Source: Bacillota bacterium (lineage in GTDB: Bacteria; Bacillota; Clostridia; Clostridiales; Clostridiaceae). From it: a DNA stretch of 30,310 bases. A program made the position numbers and the translations under genes. Positions 6,830 through 15,442 of this stretch are shown here, in pieces (positions within the stretch are counted from its first letter, which is position 1; the number at the start of each line of letters is the position of its first letter). The stretch covers positions 1 through 30,310 of the forward strand of contig JAEZKY010000238.1 of assembly GCA_023435985.1 (NCBI GenBank). Reading direction: 5' to 3'. The notes under the pieces were generated by a model. The model did no database searches and was not told the DNA's origin. It worked only from the letters and a program-made list of their open reading frames with translations.

Positions 6830-9800
6830 TTAAGAATATATTTCAATGTTTTTTATTGAATATCCAAATTGATTTAATGGATCTGTACAATATATTCTTA
6901 CGTATCTTGCTTTTGTACTATTAAAGTAGGAATCTTGAAGTCCACCTTCTGAATCATTAACGGTTGCTGCTGTTTCCCAGCTGTTATCATCTTCTGGGTC
7001 AGATGTGCATGTTTGTACTTTATATCCCTTAGCATAAGCATTATCCCATAATACTTTTACATCACTTATGTCATAAGATTTACCTAAATCTACATAAACA
7101 TATTCTGGATGATTATCTGTATTTTCTGCCCAGTCTGAGCTCCATCTGCTATCTGTATTTTCATCAGTAGTATTCTTTGAACCTAAACCTTCTGCTTCAT
7201 TTGATGACGATTTTGTTGATTTATCAAGTGCCAGATTAACATCTGAGTCACTTGGCTCACCAGAATCAGCTGGTTGATCCGAATCACCTGACTCATCAAT
7301 TTTTACTAATGAATCCTCTGCATCTTGTAAGTTTTTAAGAGCTCTATCTACTTTTGTTTTAGTTGCCTTATCGTCAGAAGAAACATTTTTTGCTGCTAGT
7401 AATGCATCACTGAAGTTTTCAAAACTTTCTTGTGTATAGTCACTTGCATTTAACTTAGCTGCATCATCAATTTCTGCTTCAAGATTTGTTTTATCCGCTT
7501 CAGCATCATATACTTCAATATTTTTTATTGAATATCCCCATTGAGTTGAAGGATCTGTACAATATATTCTTACATATCTTGCACTTTTACTATCAAAGGT
7601 TGAATCTTGAAGCCCACCGTTTTCATCTTTAACAATTGCTGCTGTTTCCCAGCTATCTTCATCTTCAGGATTAGATTTACATGTTTGTACTTTATATCCC
7701 TTAGCATAAGCATTATCCCATAATACTTTTACATCATTTATGTCATAATCCTTACCTAAATCTACGTAAACATATTCTGGATGATTATCTGTGTTTGCTG
7801 CCCAATTTGAACTCCATCTGCTATCAGTGTTTTCATCTGTAGTATTTTGTGCACCTAAACCATCTGCTTCATTTGATGATGATACTGCTGATTTATCAAG
7901 TGCCAAATTAACAGCTGAACCAGTAGTTACATTAACTCTTACCAATTGACTCTCTGCTGCTTGTAGATTCTTAAGTGCTTCCTCTACTTTATCTTGAGTT
8001 GCTGAATCATTTGAATTAACACTTTCAGCTTCTTTTAATACATTACTAAAGTTTTCGAAACTTTCCTGGGTATAGTCACTCTCATTTAATTGACTTGCCT
8101 TATCAATTTCTGCCTTAAGTCCTGTTTTATCAACCTTAGCACCGTATACTTCAATATTTTTTATTGAATATCCAAATTGAGTTGCTGGATTTGTACAATA
8201 TATTCTTACATATCTTGCAGCTGCACTTGTAAAGGTTGAATCCTGAAGTCCACCTGTTCCATCTTCAACAGTTGAAACCGTCTGCCAGCTGCTCTCATCC
8301 TCTGGATTTGAAACACATGCCTGCACTTTATATCCCTTAGCATAAGCATCTGACCAATTAACTTTTACGTCTCCTATAAAATAAGGTTGGCCTAAATCTA
8401 CATAAACATATTCTGGATGATTATCCTTATTTGCTGCCCAGTTTGAGCTCCATCTGCTATCCAAATTAATATCTGTAGTATTTTGTGGTCCTAAGCCATC
8501 TGCTTCATTTGATGAAGACACCGCTGTCTTATTAAGTGCTAAATTAACATCAGCGCCAGGAATTGCAGTTGTTTTTACTAAGGCTACTTCTGCAGCTCTT
8601 AAGTTCTTAAGGGCTGTATCAACTTGATCACTAGTTGCAGCAGTATTATTATTAACTGTTACTGCTTCAGTTAGTGCTGTACTAAACACTGCCCAGCTTT
8701 CTTCAGTATAATCAGTTTGTACCAATTTATTTGCAACATTTATTTCTGCCTGTAATGAATTTTTGCTTATAGCTCCTTTTACTGTAGGATCTACTGCAAC
8801 TAAAGCTTTTGGCGCAACCACAGTGTATCCTAATTCACCATCATTACTGCAGAATTGAACAGTTACAGGATTATCTGTAGGATTCCAGGCTAGTGCTGTA
8901 TATTTATCTCCATTTTTATATACACTTGCTGTTACCCCATTTTCTGCCCATATATCTCTTGTACGCTGCCCAAGTGTTGCCATATTATTTACAAACCAAT
9001 AAGTATCGTACATTTCATTTTGTTGTAATTTAGATGTATCTTGATCCCATTTACCTAATACTGCCTGAGGATCACTTAAGGATTCAATTGGCCATGTTAT
9101 ATGACGCCAATCCGGCTCAACATCATTAGGATCTGGTGGAGCTCCTTTTTTAGGATCGGTGCTCTTATTATAATCATTTATAATGTCTTCCTTCATGCCT
9201 TCATATAAACCAGCTGCTTTTTCTTTATCAACACCATAGTTTGTTAAATATTCTCCTGTTGGAAGCCAGTGTATTCCATAAACATATACCGAATCTCCAT
9301 TGAAGAATGTACCGAAGAAGTTTGCACTTCCATATACTTGTCCGACTGTCTTATGATTGTAGTCTGATATCCAGTTATCACCGTCATAATTGAACCAATA
9401 TTGTTCTATGGATCTTAATTCAGTAGTAAATACATATATTCCAGCATCTCTGTATTTATTATTTCCAGATACTGATCCCCACATGTATTCTCCAACCCAG
9501 CCAAATAATGATTCTCCAGCTGCTTCTTGGTTGTTTCCATCGAAATTATCTGCATAACCACCAGCCCATGAATGACCTTCATATGGATCAAAGTTTCTAA
9601 ATTGAGGAAACTTATCATCTGTTCTAGATGGATTTGCATAATCTCTTATTAAATTATCTACCATAGGACCATAATTCTTTAAAAAGTCACTATCATAAGT
9701 TGCTAATACTGCAGATGCAAATGTAAAGTAACCATAAGTAAAATGATGATCAGTAATGCCTGTATTTGCACCAAATTCGCTATTTTTATATATTAATGTT

Positions 9801-12076
9801 CCCCATTCTGGATTATAATCAAAATAGTATCCTTCAGTTTCACCAGGTTTATATGTATACCAGTCTGTTAAAATTGTTTTTAGTCTATCTAAAAACTTCT
9901 TCTTATAATCTTCTGCACCTACTTGATCAGCTATAAGTACTCCCATTGCTAATGGATGCAGCACCTTTCCCTGCCAATAAGCATCTCCACTCATATAATT
10001 TGCATCAGTAGATTTATCAAGTATATCAAGATATTGAAGTAAATTACTTCTAGAATATTCAGGATTTAATGGTTCTGTAAATTGCGGAACCATTCCATTA
10101 AACTTATCCACTGTACTAAATGAATTACCTTCATGGACTTTAAGTGTTCCCCTTACAGATGGATAAGTCATATCATTTGTTGAATCTGAGCTGACTTTCC
10201 ATTGAGCAGGTAACATACACATTAAAGTTGTATCTGCAAGATCATTACGTTTTAAAGATATACTTTGCTTGAAAGTAGTGGTAACATCAGACGTTTTATC
10301 ATCGTAAGTATAATCTGCTTTAGTATCTGTAACAAAAGCATAAGCATGCTTATAGAAATAATTTAAATCACTATCAGATGGCATAGTTGCTACTGATAAA
10401 TAACCTTCTCCATTTCCAAGCTGCATTTTAATCTTGCTTCCTGCTTTTATAAATGTAGTTCCTTTAGGTGCGAATACTCCATAATATCTAGTTACGTTGC
10501 TCGGATCAGGTGCCCCATTAGAATTAACTGTTTCTATACCGATATGATCTGCTGATATAGAGTCTCCATTATTAGCTAGTATATCATTGCCATTATCATC
10601 AAATATTCTTGTAACAGCTGTAGAATATATTTCAGGAGAATTAGGATCACTAAACTCTGTAAATACGTATGGTGAACCCTTTATAAAAGTAGTCTTCATT
10701 TTTTGAGTATCATCATCGCTTAACACAACATTTGCAGAGTAATCTCCATAACCATCAATTTTACTGTCCATTTCTGAAGTATTAATATTATTTGCCATTA
10801 AAAACAAATCAATATTTTTTTCTGTTTCAACACTTCTATCTTGAAGCCAGCCAGCACTTGGTGTTAATAATCCTAAACCTTGCTGCTGATACTTGGCTTT
10901 TAATGGTAAAGTTATTAATGTATCTCCCATATTTTTTATAAGCAATGACTGCCACCAGTCATTTGATGGAATTGGTGACTGAAGATTATCAGTCTTCTCA
11001 AAAGGTTCTCTTGGTTGTGGAAATAAAGACATATCACTTACATAACTTCCTTCTCCAGCCTTAGTAACAGTTGATGAAGGTATCTCTGGTATTGTATATA
11101 CAGGTTTTTGATCACCTTCAACGTAGTCATATACTTTGAATTCCTTTATTCCAAATTCGCCAGTATTAATTCTAGTCATTCCATTCATTCTTACATATCT
11201 TCCTGCAGCATACAGTGGAATACTTTCTTCTCCACCTCTACAGTTTAACTGTCTATATACCTTAGTCCAATTTTGAGCATCATCTGATACTTCAAGATCA
11301 TAACTTCTTGCTGGAGAATCCCAATCCAAGATAACCCTTCCTATCGTATGCTGGCTTCCCAGATCAACATAGATCCATTGATTATCCTCAAGTGTTGAAC
11401 CCCAATGTGTATTCATATCTCCATCAAAGGCATTCTTTGCATCTGCTTGTCCAGGAGTAATATACCACTCTTGATCTACAGACGATGCTGTTGCTGTTTT
11501 GTTTAAAGCTATATTCTCTCCAAGTGGCGCTGAAGGAGGAGTATTTATTCCGCCTGTTCCATATACCTGGAATTCATAAATTGAATATCCATAGGCTTCT
11601 TGAGATCTTTTGCTAAAATGTAAACGAACATACCTTCCTTTTCCAGATACAGGAATGTCTTCATTTCCACCTTTTCCATCAGTTTCTGTATATATTGGAT
11701 CACTCCATGTTACTTCATCATCAGAAACTTCTATTGTATAGTCTTTAGCATAAGCATTTTCCCAATTGATTTTTACTTCCGTTATTGATGCTGATGCACC
11801 TAAATCAACATATAACCATTCATCATCTTTTTTCCATTCAGATTCCCAGCGTGATGTATTGTCTCCGTCCACTACCTTATCTGAAGTATTTCCCCCATTA
11901 TTAGATGATGCATATGTTGTTCTGTTTTGTGAAAGCAGATATGGCGTTGTCGTATCTGCCTTAGCCGTGTTGTTTGCCATAGGAAACTGCATTATACTAA
12001 TAAGCATAAAGAAAATAGTAAAAATAGCAAACGGCTTTTTTAACTTCCCTACTTGAACATTTTTTATTTTCAGCAT
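6830..12076 (-). CDS. Secreted GH81 endo-beta-1,3-glucanase with five discoidin-type modules
   Basis: A 1748-residue extracellular enzyme predicted to cut beta-1,3-glucans (laminarin, curdlan, fungal wall glucan, callose). Order: signal peptide 1-40 (cleavage near AKA-D); two F5/8 type C (CBM32-like) modules ~42-173 and ~188-317; GH81 catalytic region ~350-1095; then FIVAR-like three-helix spacer ~1104-1168, discoidin ~1176-1312, FIVAR ~1317-1381, discoidin ~1390-1523, FIVAR ~1528-1592, an acidic Ser/Pro/Asp linker ~1593-1612 and a last discoidin ~1613-1748. GH81 marks: SNDWWQSLL (~371), DHHFTYGYF (776-784) and GNNQEAAGE (847-855). In characterised GH81 enzymes the Asp of the DHHF motif is the acid, and the Glu after NNQ belongs to the catalytic base region. 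GAGGAG lies 7 nt before the ATG. There is no dockerin or SLH domain, so it is not obviously cell-bound. A terminator follows at 6725-6776. Confidence 0.93.
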   Translation of the reverse strand: MLKIKNVQVGKLKKPFAIFTIFFMLISIMQFPMANNTAKADTTTPYLLSQNRTTYASSNNGGNTSDKVVDGDNTSRWESEWKKDDEWLYVDLGASASITEVKINWENAYAKDYTIEVSDDEVTWSDPIYTETDGKGGNEDIPVSGKGRYVRLHFSKRSQEAYGYSIYEFQVYGTGGINTPPSAPLGENIALNKTATASSVDQEWYITPGQADAKNAFDGDMNTHWGSTLEDNQWIYVDLGSQHTIGRVILDWDSPARSYDLEVSDDAQNWTKVYRQLNCRGGEESIPLYAAGRYVRMNGMTRINTGEFGIKEFKVYDYVEGDQKPVYTIPEIPSSTVTKAGEGSYVSDMSLFPQPREPFEKTDNLQSPIPSNDWWQSLLIKNMGDTLITLPLKAKYQQQGLGLLTPSAGWLQDRSVETEKNIDLFLMANNINTSEMDSKIDGYGDYSANVVLSDDDTQKMKTTFIKGSPYVFTEFSDPNSPEIYSTAVTRIFDDNGNDILANNGDSISADHIGIETVNSNGAPDPSNVTRYYGVFAPKGTTFIKAGSKIKMQLGNGEGYLSVATMPSDSDLNYFYKHAYAFVTDTKADYTYDDKTSDVTTTFKQSISLKRNDLADTTLMCMLPAQWKVSSDSTNDMTYPSVRGTLKVHEGNSFSTVDKFNGMVPQFTEPLNPEYSRSNLLQYLDILDKSTDANYMSGDAYWQGKVLHPLAMGVLIADQVGAEDYKKKFLDRLKTILTDWYTYKPGETEGYYFDYNPEWGTLIYKNSEFGANTGITDHHFTYGYFTFASAVLATYDSDFLKNYGPMVDNLIRDYANPSRTDDKFPQFRNFDPYEGHSWAGGYADNFDGNNQEAAGESLFGWVGEYMWGSVSGNNKYRDAGIYVFTTELRSIEQYWFNYDGDNWISDYNHKTVGQVYGSANFFGTFFNGDSVYVYGIHWLPTGEYLTNYGVDKEKAAGLYEGMKEDIINDYNKSTDPKKGAPPDPNDVEPDWRHITWPIESLSDPQAVLGKWDQDTSKLQQNEMYDTYWFVNNMATLGQRTRDIWAENGVTASVYKNGDKYTALAWNPTDNPVTVQFCSNDGELGYTVVAPKALVAVDPTVKGAISKNSLQAEINVANKLVQTDYTEESWAVFSTALTEAVTVNNNTAATSDQVDTALKNLRAAEVALVKTTAIPGADVNLALNKTAVSSSNEADGLGPQNTTDINLDSRWSSNWAANKDNHPEYVYVDLGQPYFIGDVKVNWSDAYAKGYKVQACVSNPEDESSWQTVSTVEDGTGGLQDSTFTSAAARYVRIYCTNPATQFGYSIKNIEVYGAKVDKTGLKAEIDKASQLNESDYTQESFENFSNVLKEAESVNSNDSATQDKVEEALKNLQAAESQLVRVNVTTGSAVNLALDKSAVSSSNEADGLGAQNTTDENTDSRWSSNWAANTDNHPEYVYVDLGKDYDINDVKVLWDNAYAKGYKVQTCKSNPEDEDSWETAAIVKDENGGLQDSTFDSKSARYVRIYCTDPSTQWGYSIKNIEVYDAEADKTNLEAEIDDAAKLNASDYTQESFENFSDALLAAKNVSSDDKATKTKVDRALKNLQDAEDSLVKIDESGDSDQPADSGEPSDSDVNLALDKSTKSSSNEAEGLGSKNTTDENTDSRWSSDWAENTDNHPEYVYVDLGKSYDISDVKVLWDNAYAKGYKVQTCTSDPEDDNSWETAATVNDSEGGLQDSYFNSTKARYVRIYCTDPLNQFGYSIKNIEIYS
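6833..8767 (-). repeat. Tandem FIVAR-discoidin module repeats within the glucanase gene
   Basis: Three copies of a unit made of a ~65-residue FIVAR-like spacer and a ~135-residue discoidin module lie head to tail, with periods of about 642 and 669 bases. Copies share long identical runs such as NTTDENTDSRWSS, DNHPEYVYVDLG, NAYAKGYKVQTC and GYSIKNIE. The two C-terminal copies are the most alike, which suggests recent internal duplication. The repeat can cause misassembly and length variation between strains. Confidence 0.85.
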
Positions 12077-12252
12077 TACTTTACTCCTCTTCTATAGTAT
12101 TTAGTAGAAATTTATCTCTAAATTAATTTTTATTCAAAAATCATTTGTTTACTGCAAACTGTTCCTTAGTATTCTTTATACCTTTAGCAATAATTGATGA
12201 TATTATTAACAGTATTTTTATCATTCGATGTTTGCTTATTTTCTCTCCCTTC

Positions 12253-12314
12253 ACAAAAAAATTCTATGAATATAAATTCATACCTAAACAGTATGTTTTT
12301 ATATTCATAGAATT
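12253..12314 (-). terminator. Long hairpin with U tract between chbG and the glucanase gene
   Basis: Perfect 17-base arms (12260-12276 and 12298-12314; AATTCTATGAATATAAA and its complement) with an inner 5-base stem (CATAC/GTATG) and a 7-base loop. On the minus strand TTTTTTTG follows at once, so the element has terminator form. It lies about 180 bases before the glucanase ATG. It may be a second terminator of the chbG transcript or an attenuator in the glucanase leader. Confidence 0.6.
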
Positions 12315-12319
12315 ATCGT

Positions 12320-12394
12320 TACAAGTATAAATTTCTTTATACTTGTATCATATATAGGAACTAATCTGGATTAAATCGCAATTTATCTAGATTA
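12320..12394. promoter_or_regulatory. Two inverted repeats upstream of the glucanase gene
   Basis: TACAAGTATAAA / TTTATACTTGTA (12320-12347) is a perfect 12-base inverted repeat; in minus-strand RNA its loop reads GAAA, a GNRA-type tetraloop. Next to it, TAATCTGGATTAAAT and AATTTATCTAGATTA (12362-12394) form an imperfect inverted repeat with one mismatch and one bulge. They could be operator sites or RNA structures; no protein partner is evident. The remaining bases 12077-12250 hold no gene or promoter that I can support. Confidence 0.45.
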
Positions 12395-12395
12395 A

Positions 12396-12431
12396 AAAGG
12401 CAGTAATAACTTATAAACAGTTATTACCACC
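12396..12431 (-). terminator. Intrinsic terminator after the chbG-type gene
   Basis: On the minus strand GGTGGTAATAACT pairs with AGTTATTACTGCC (13 pairs, two G-U) across a 7-base loop and is followed by TTTTT. It begins about 35 bases after the stop codon of the deacetylase gene. Confidence 0.8.
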
Positions 12432-12465
12432 TCATATAAAATGTATTTAATTTTATTATGTTTAA

Positions 12466-13230
12466 TTATTTATTAAATACAGTGCAATTTATCAATTCTA
12501 TATTATTTCTTTTTATCCAATCTTTTATTTCTATAGAAGTTAATGCTTTTACTTCTAATGGCCTAATCATATTATATGATGATAATTCCAATAAATTTTG
12601 ATCTACATATCCTGGATGTACTGCAATCATAGATAAATTATTTTCTAGTATTTCTCCTTCATCATTTAGAAAATATGAAAAGGGATCATATAGATTCTCT
12701 TCTGACATTATAGGAAGTTTAGCAAATTGGCAATATATATCCTTCGCACTAAAGCTCTTCATAAAGGGTATATATACTACATCATTTTTATTTGCAACAT
12801 ATTCTATTGCCTTGTCTAAATTTTTAGATTCAATTGCATGTCTATCAAAATATGCTGGATTGCCTCCAGTTATTTTTCTAAACTTGTCCAATTGCGCTTC
12901 TACTTCCCTAACTGCATCTTCAAAATTTATAAGATCCATGCCATTCTTAAATGCATTCCGATGTTTTTTTGAAGAAATAAAATTACCATGTTCATCTACC
13001 ATTGAGGGAATTTCTTGAGGATCACTACATGGTTTTCCTATTGATGCATTTGAATGTTGACCTATACTTACATGTTTGAATTTCTTGACTAGATTATAAC
13101 AAGCTTGTGCATCTGGCATGTTTGCCATTAAACCTACACTAGTAACTATTCCGTCTTCAATAGCTTTACATATCCCATGATTTACACCATCTGTTAATCC
13201 TAAATCATCTGCACGAATAATTAATTTCAT
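12466..13230 (-). CDS. chbG: YdjC/ChbG-family carbohydrate deacetylase
   Basis: A 254-residue cytoplasmic protein of the YdjC/ChbG family, which removes acetyl groups from chito-oligosaccharides or related amino sugars with a divalent metal. Visible family marks: LIIRADDLGLTDGVN (Asp 8 and 9), SIGQHSNASIGKP (His 59, usually GLHLN in the family), YFDRHAIE (Asp 129, His 131) and AVHPGYVD near the C-terminus. The D-H-H set fits the metal site. GGAGGG lies about 7 nt before the ATG. It is flanked by a GNAT acetyltransferase upstream and its own terminator downstream. The exact sugar is not inferable; no chitobiose PTS genes are adjacent. Confidence 0.88.
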   Translation of the reverse strand: MKLIIRADDLGLTDGVNHGICKAIEDGIVTSVGLMANMPDAQACYNLVKKFKHVSIGQHSNASIGKPCSDPQEIPSMVDEHGNFISSKKHRNAFKNGMDLINFEDAVREVEAQLDKFRKITGGNPAYFDRHAIESKNLDKAIEYVANKNDVVYIPFMKSFSAKDIYCQFAKLPIMSEENLYDPFSYFLNDEGEILENNLSMIAVHPGYVDQNLLELSSYNMIRPLEVKALTSIEIKDWIKRNNIELINCTVFNK

Positions 13231-13296
13231 TTATTCACCCTCCAAACGAAACATTTTATAAATAAATTTAAATGAATCCTTCTTTTAATTATTCAT

Positions 13297-13809
13297 TTAT
13301 TCTTCTATTGGCTTTTCAGGTCCTGTTAAATCTAGTTGGTAAAAAACTAAGTCCAGCCACTTATTAAATTTATATCCTGCTTTTGTTATTGTACCCGAAT
13401 ACCTAAATCCAAATTTCTCATGAATTTTTATACTATTTTCATTCAGGCTGTCAATACAAGCTACCATAGTTGCATACTCTTGTTTATTAGCTATATCTAT
13501 AAGCTCCTTTAATAAAATCTTACCAAATCCTAAATTTCTATAATCTTTATGAACATATACAGAATGCTCTATTGTATATTTAAAAGCTGGATAAGCTCTA
13601 AATGGCCCATATGTAGCAAAAGCAACAGCTTTATCATCTTTCTCAACTACTAATAAAGGATGTCCATCTTGCTTCTTCTCCTCATACCACTTTCTTCTAC
13701 TCTCAAGAGTATGGGTCTTATAAGTATAGATTGCTGTTGTATTCAATATGGCATCATTATAAATTTCCAAAATATCTTTTAAATCTTTTTCAGTTGCTTC
13801 TCTTATCAT
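13297..13809 (-). CDS. GNAT N-acetyltransferase, phosphinothricin acetyltransferase-like
   Basis: A 170-residue acetyl-CoA dependent N-acetyltransferase. It starts MIREATEKDLKDILEIYND and has RRKWYEEK, then the acetyl-CoA motif A VYVHKDYRNLGFGKILLKEL (residues 85-104, R-x-x-G-x-G) and the motif B-like NENSIKIHEKFGF (123-135). This order and the AxxFxYTIEHSVYV stretch match the Pat/Bar branch, members of which acetylate phosphinothricin, methionine sulfoximine or other amines; many have unknown natural substrates. ATG at 13809 has AAGGG upstream, while the in-frame ATG at 13827 has no ribosome site. The ends are 66 bases from chbG. Confidence 0.85.
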   Translation of the reverse strand: MIREATEKDLKDILEIYNDAILNTTAIYTYKTHTLESRRKWYEEKKQDGHPLLVVEKDDKAVAFATYGPFRAYPAFKYTIEHSVYVHKDYRNLGFGKILLKELIDIANKQEYATMVACIDSLNENSIKIHEKFGFRYSGTITKAGYKFNKWLDLVFYQLDLTGPEKPIEE

Positions 13810-13889
13810 TTTTTTATCCCTTCTCATATAAATTAATCTTTTTATATTTTAGCATTTTCCATACAATAAGAAAAATTCTTTTTTATCAT

Positions 13890-14618
13890 TTATATAATAT
13901 TATTATTATATAAAAAATTGCTATCATTCATTATTTCATCATAGACTCCATCTCTTATAATTGTATGTTCATTTGAAAAAACAACTGCTCTTTTAAATAC
14001 TCCTTTTACATATTCAAAGTCATGGGTTGAACATAAAATTGTCTTTCCTGCCCTATTTATATTTATCATAAATTCTTTTAAAAATCTCTTTGTTTTAGGA
14101 TCAAGTCCGTTCATTGGTTCATCAAATATGTATACATCTGGATTTAGTACTACTACAGAAGCTATAGATACCTTTTTCTTTTCTCCTCCGCTTAAATGAT
14201 ACGGCTGTCTATTTCTTAATTCCTCAATATTAAGCAGCTTTAAAGTGTCCTCAACTCTTTTTTTGACTTCCTCTTCATCCATTCCCATCTGTCTTGGTCC
14301 AAATGCAATTTCATCATAAACATTTGAGCAAAAAAGCTGTACATCAGAGTTTTGAAATACAAAACCTATTTTTTTATGAAAAGATTTTGAAAATTGTTCA
14401 TTTTGTAGTTTCTTATCATTAATTTCTTCTCCTGCAAATAGATAGCTTCCGCTATCTGGTGTTATTAATCCATTAATTAGTTTCATTAATGTGGACTTTC
14501 CACTTCCATTAACTCCTATTAAGGCAACTGCTTCTCCTTCCTCAATATGGAGATTTATATTTTTAAGTGCGGAAACCTTATTTTCATATGAATAAGAAAC
14601 ATTATTAATATCAATCAT
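13890..14618 (-). CDS. cbiO: ECF metal transporter ATPase, nickel-type unit
   Basis: A 242-residue ECF A-component. It has Walker A GVNGSGKST (35-43), Q-loop FQNSDVQLF, which includes the ECF-typical Q-helix region, signature LSGGEKKK, Walker B VYIFDEP and H-loop STHD. The energy of ATP drives the CbiM/CbiQ membrane part. ATG at 14618 starts 5 bases after the cbiQ stop codon, with a weak AGG; an in-frame ATG 18 bases upstream would overlap cbiQ. Being in the same string as hypB, cbiM and cbiQ, it most likely powers nickel uptake. An AT-rich 10-base inverted repeat covers the last codons; no clear terminator is seen. Confidence 0.9.
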   Translation of the reverse strand: MIDINNVSYSYENKVSALKNINLHIEEGEAVALIGVNGSGKSTLMKLINGLITPDSGSYLFAGEEINDKKLQNEQFSKSFHKKIGFVFQNSDVQLFCSNVYDEIAFGPRQMGMDEEEVKKRVEDTLKLLNIEELRNRQPYHLSGGEKKKVSIASVVVLNPDVYIFDEPMNGLDPKTKRFLKEFMININRAGKTILCSTHDFEYVKGVFKRAVVFSNEHTIIRDGVYDEIMNDSNFLYNNNII

Positions 14619-14622
14619 TAAA

Positions 14623-15417
14623 TCACAACCTATCAAAGTAAAAATATGCTAGTATAAAAATAATATTGCAAATAATACAAATATAATCCGATAATTTAAA
14701 TTTAAAGTTCTTATATACCTTGTATGTTCCTGTAAAACCTCTACATTCCATTGCGCCATACATTTCTTCTGACATTTCCTTAGATACTATAAACATAGTC
14801 CCAACAATACCAGAAAGTGAAGTACTCTTATTGCTGCTCCGGCCAACAGACCTTAACTTAAGTGCATAAACCATATTTAATGAAAACTCACCTAAAACTA
14901 ATATATATTTTATTGTAATATCAAGTACAAATATAAACATATCTGGCACCCTAAGAAGCTTTAAAGAACCTGTAAGATCATTCCATTGTGTAGTAAAGGC
15001 TAACACATTAACCGAAACAACAGAAACTAAAATCTTTAGTGAGATCATTAAAGCATTATTGCCATAACCTAAAAAAAGTGAGGGTAACAAAATTATAAAA
15101 GTAAAAATTGCTACTCCAAAACTTACCCTTAAAATATATTTTATTTCATTGATACTTAAAAAATTAATTACTACAAGCATCAATACATTAGTTATCAAAA
15201 CAAAAGTAAAACTTTTTGTCATTGAAACAAATATGATTAGTACAAATGTTGATATGAGCTTAAGCAAAGCATTGAACTCAAGCTTATTTGATCTATATTC
15301 GGTTTGCCTTCTAAATCTAGTAAGCACACTTAATATAGAAAGAATGCTTTTATTTATAAAAGCATCCTTATCTTTTTGTGGTATATAATCATCTTTCTTC
15401 AAAAGCCATTCTGGCAT
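14623..15417 (-). CDS. cbiQ: ECF metal transporter T-component, nickel-type unit
   Basis: A 264-residue membrane scaffold (ECF T-component) with five or so hydrophobic helices between residues ~48 and 260. The two coupling motifs that touch the ATPases are visible: ALKLRSVGRS (about 192-201) and AMECRGF (about 228-234). AGAGGAAG stands 6 nt before the ATG. It is 25 bases downstream of cbiM and abuts cbiO. Its N-terminal 45 residues are polar and basic. Confidence 0.9.
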   Translation of the reverse strand: MPEWLLKKDDYIPQKDKDAFINKSILSILSVLTRFRRQTEYRSNKLEFNALLKLISTFVLIIFVSMTKSFTFVLITNVLMLVVINFLSINEIKYILRVSFGVAIFTFIILLPSLFLGYGNNALMISLKILVSVVSVNVLAFTTQWNDLTGSLKLLRVPDMFIFVLDITIKYILVLGEFSLNMVYALKLRSVGRSSNKSTSLSGIVGTMFIVSKEMSEEMYGAMECRGFTGTYKVYKNFKFKLSDYICIICNIIFILAYFYFDRL

Positions 15418-15442
15418 CTAGAACTTCCTCTCTCACTAAAAT

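Noticed and set aside
12142..12255. GTG-started 37-codon frame on the minus strand in the glucanase leader (KGEKISKHRMIKILLIISS)
   Set aside because: No ribosome site at a fitting distance and no recognisable family; kept only as a note.
12145..12330. Open frame of 61 codons on the plus strand upstream of chbG
   Set aside because: It runs through the 17-base hairpin, has no ribosome site and is mostly AT-driven hydrophobic codons.
13887..13912. TTATATAATA/TATTATATAA repeat at the end of cbiO as a terminator
   Set aside because: It overlaps the last codons, is AT-only and has no U run after it on the minus strand.
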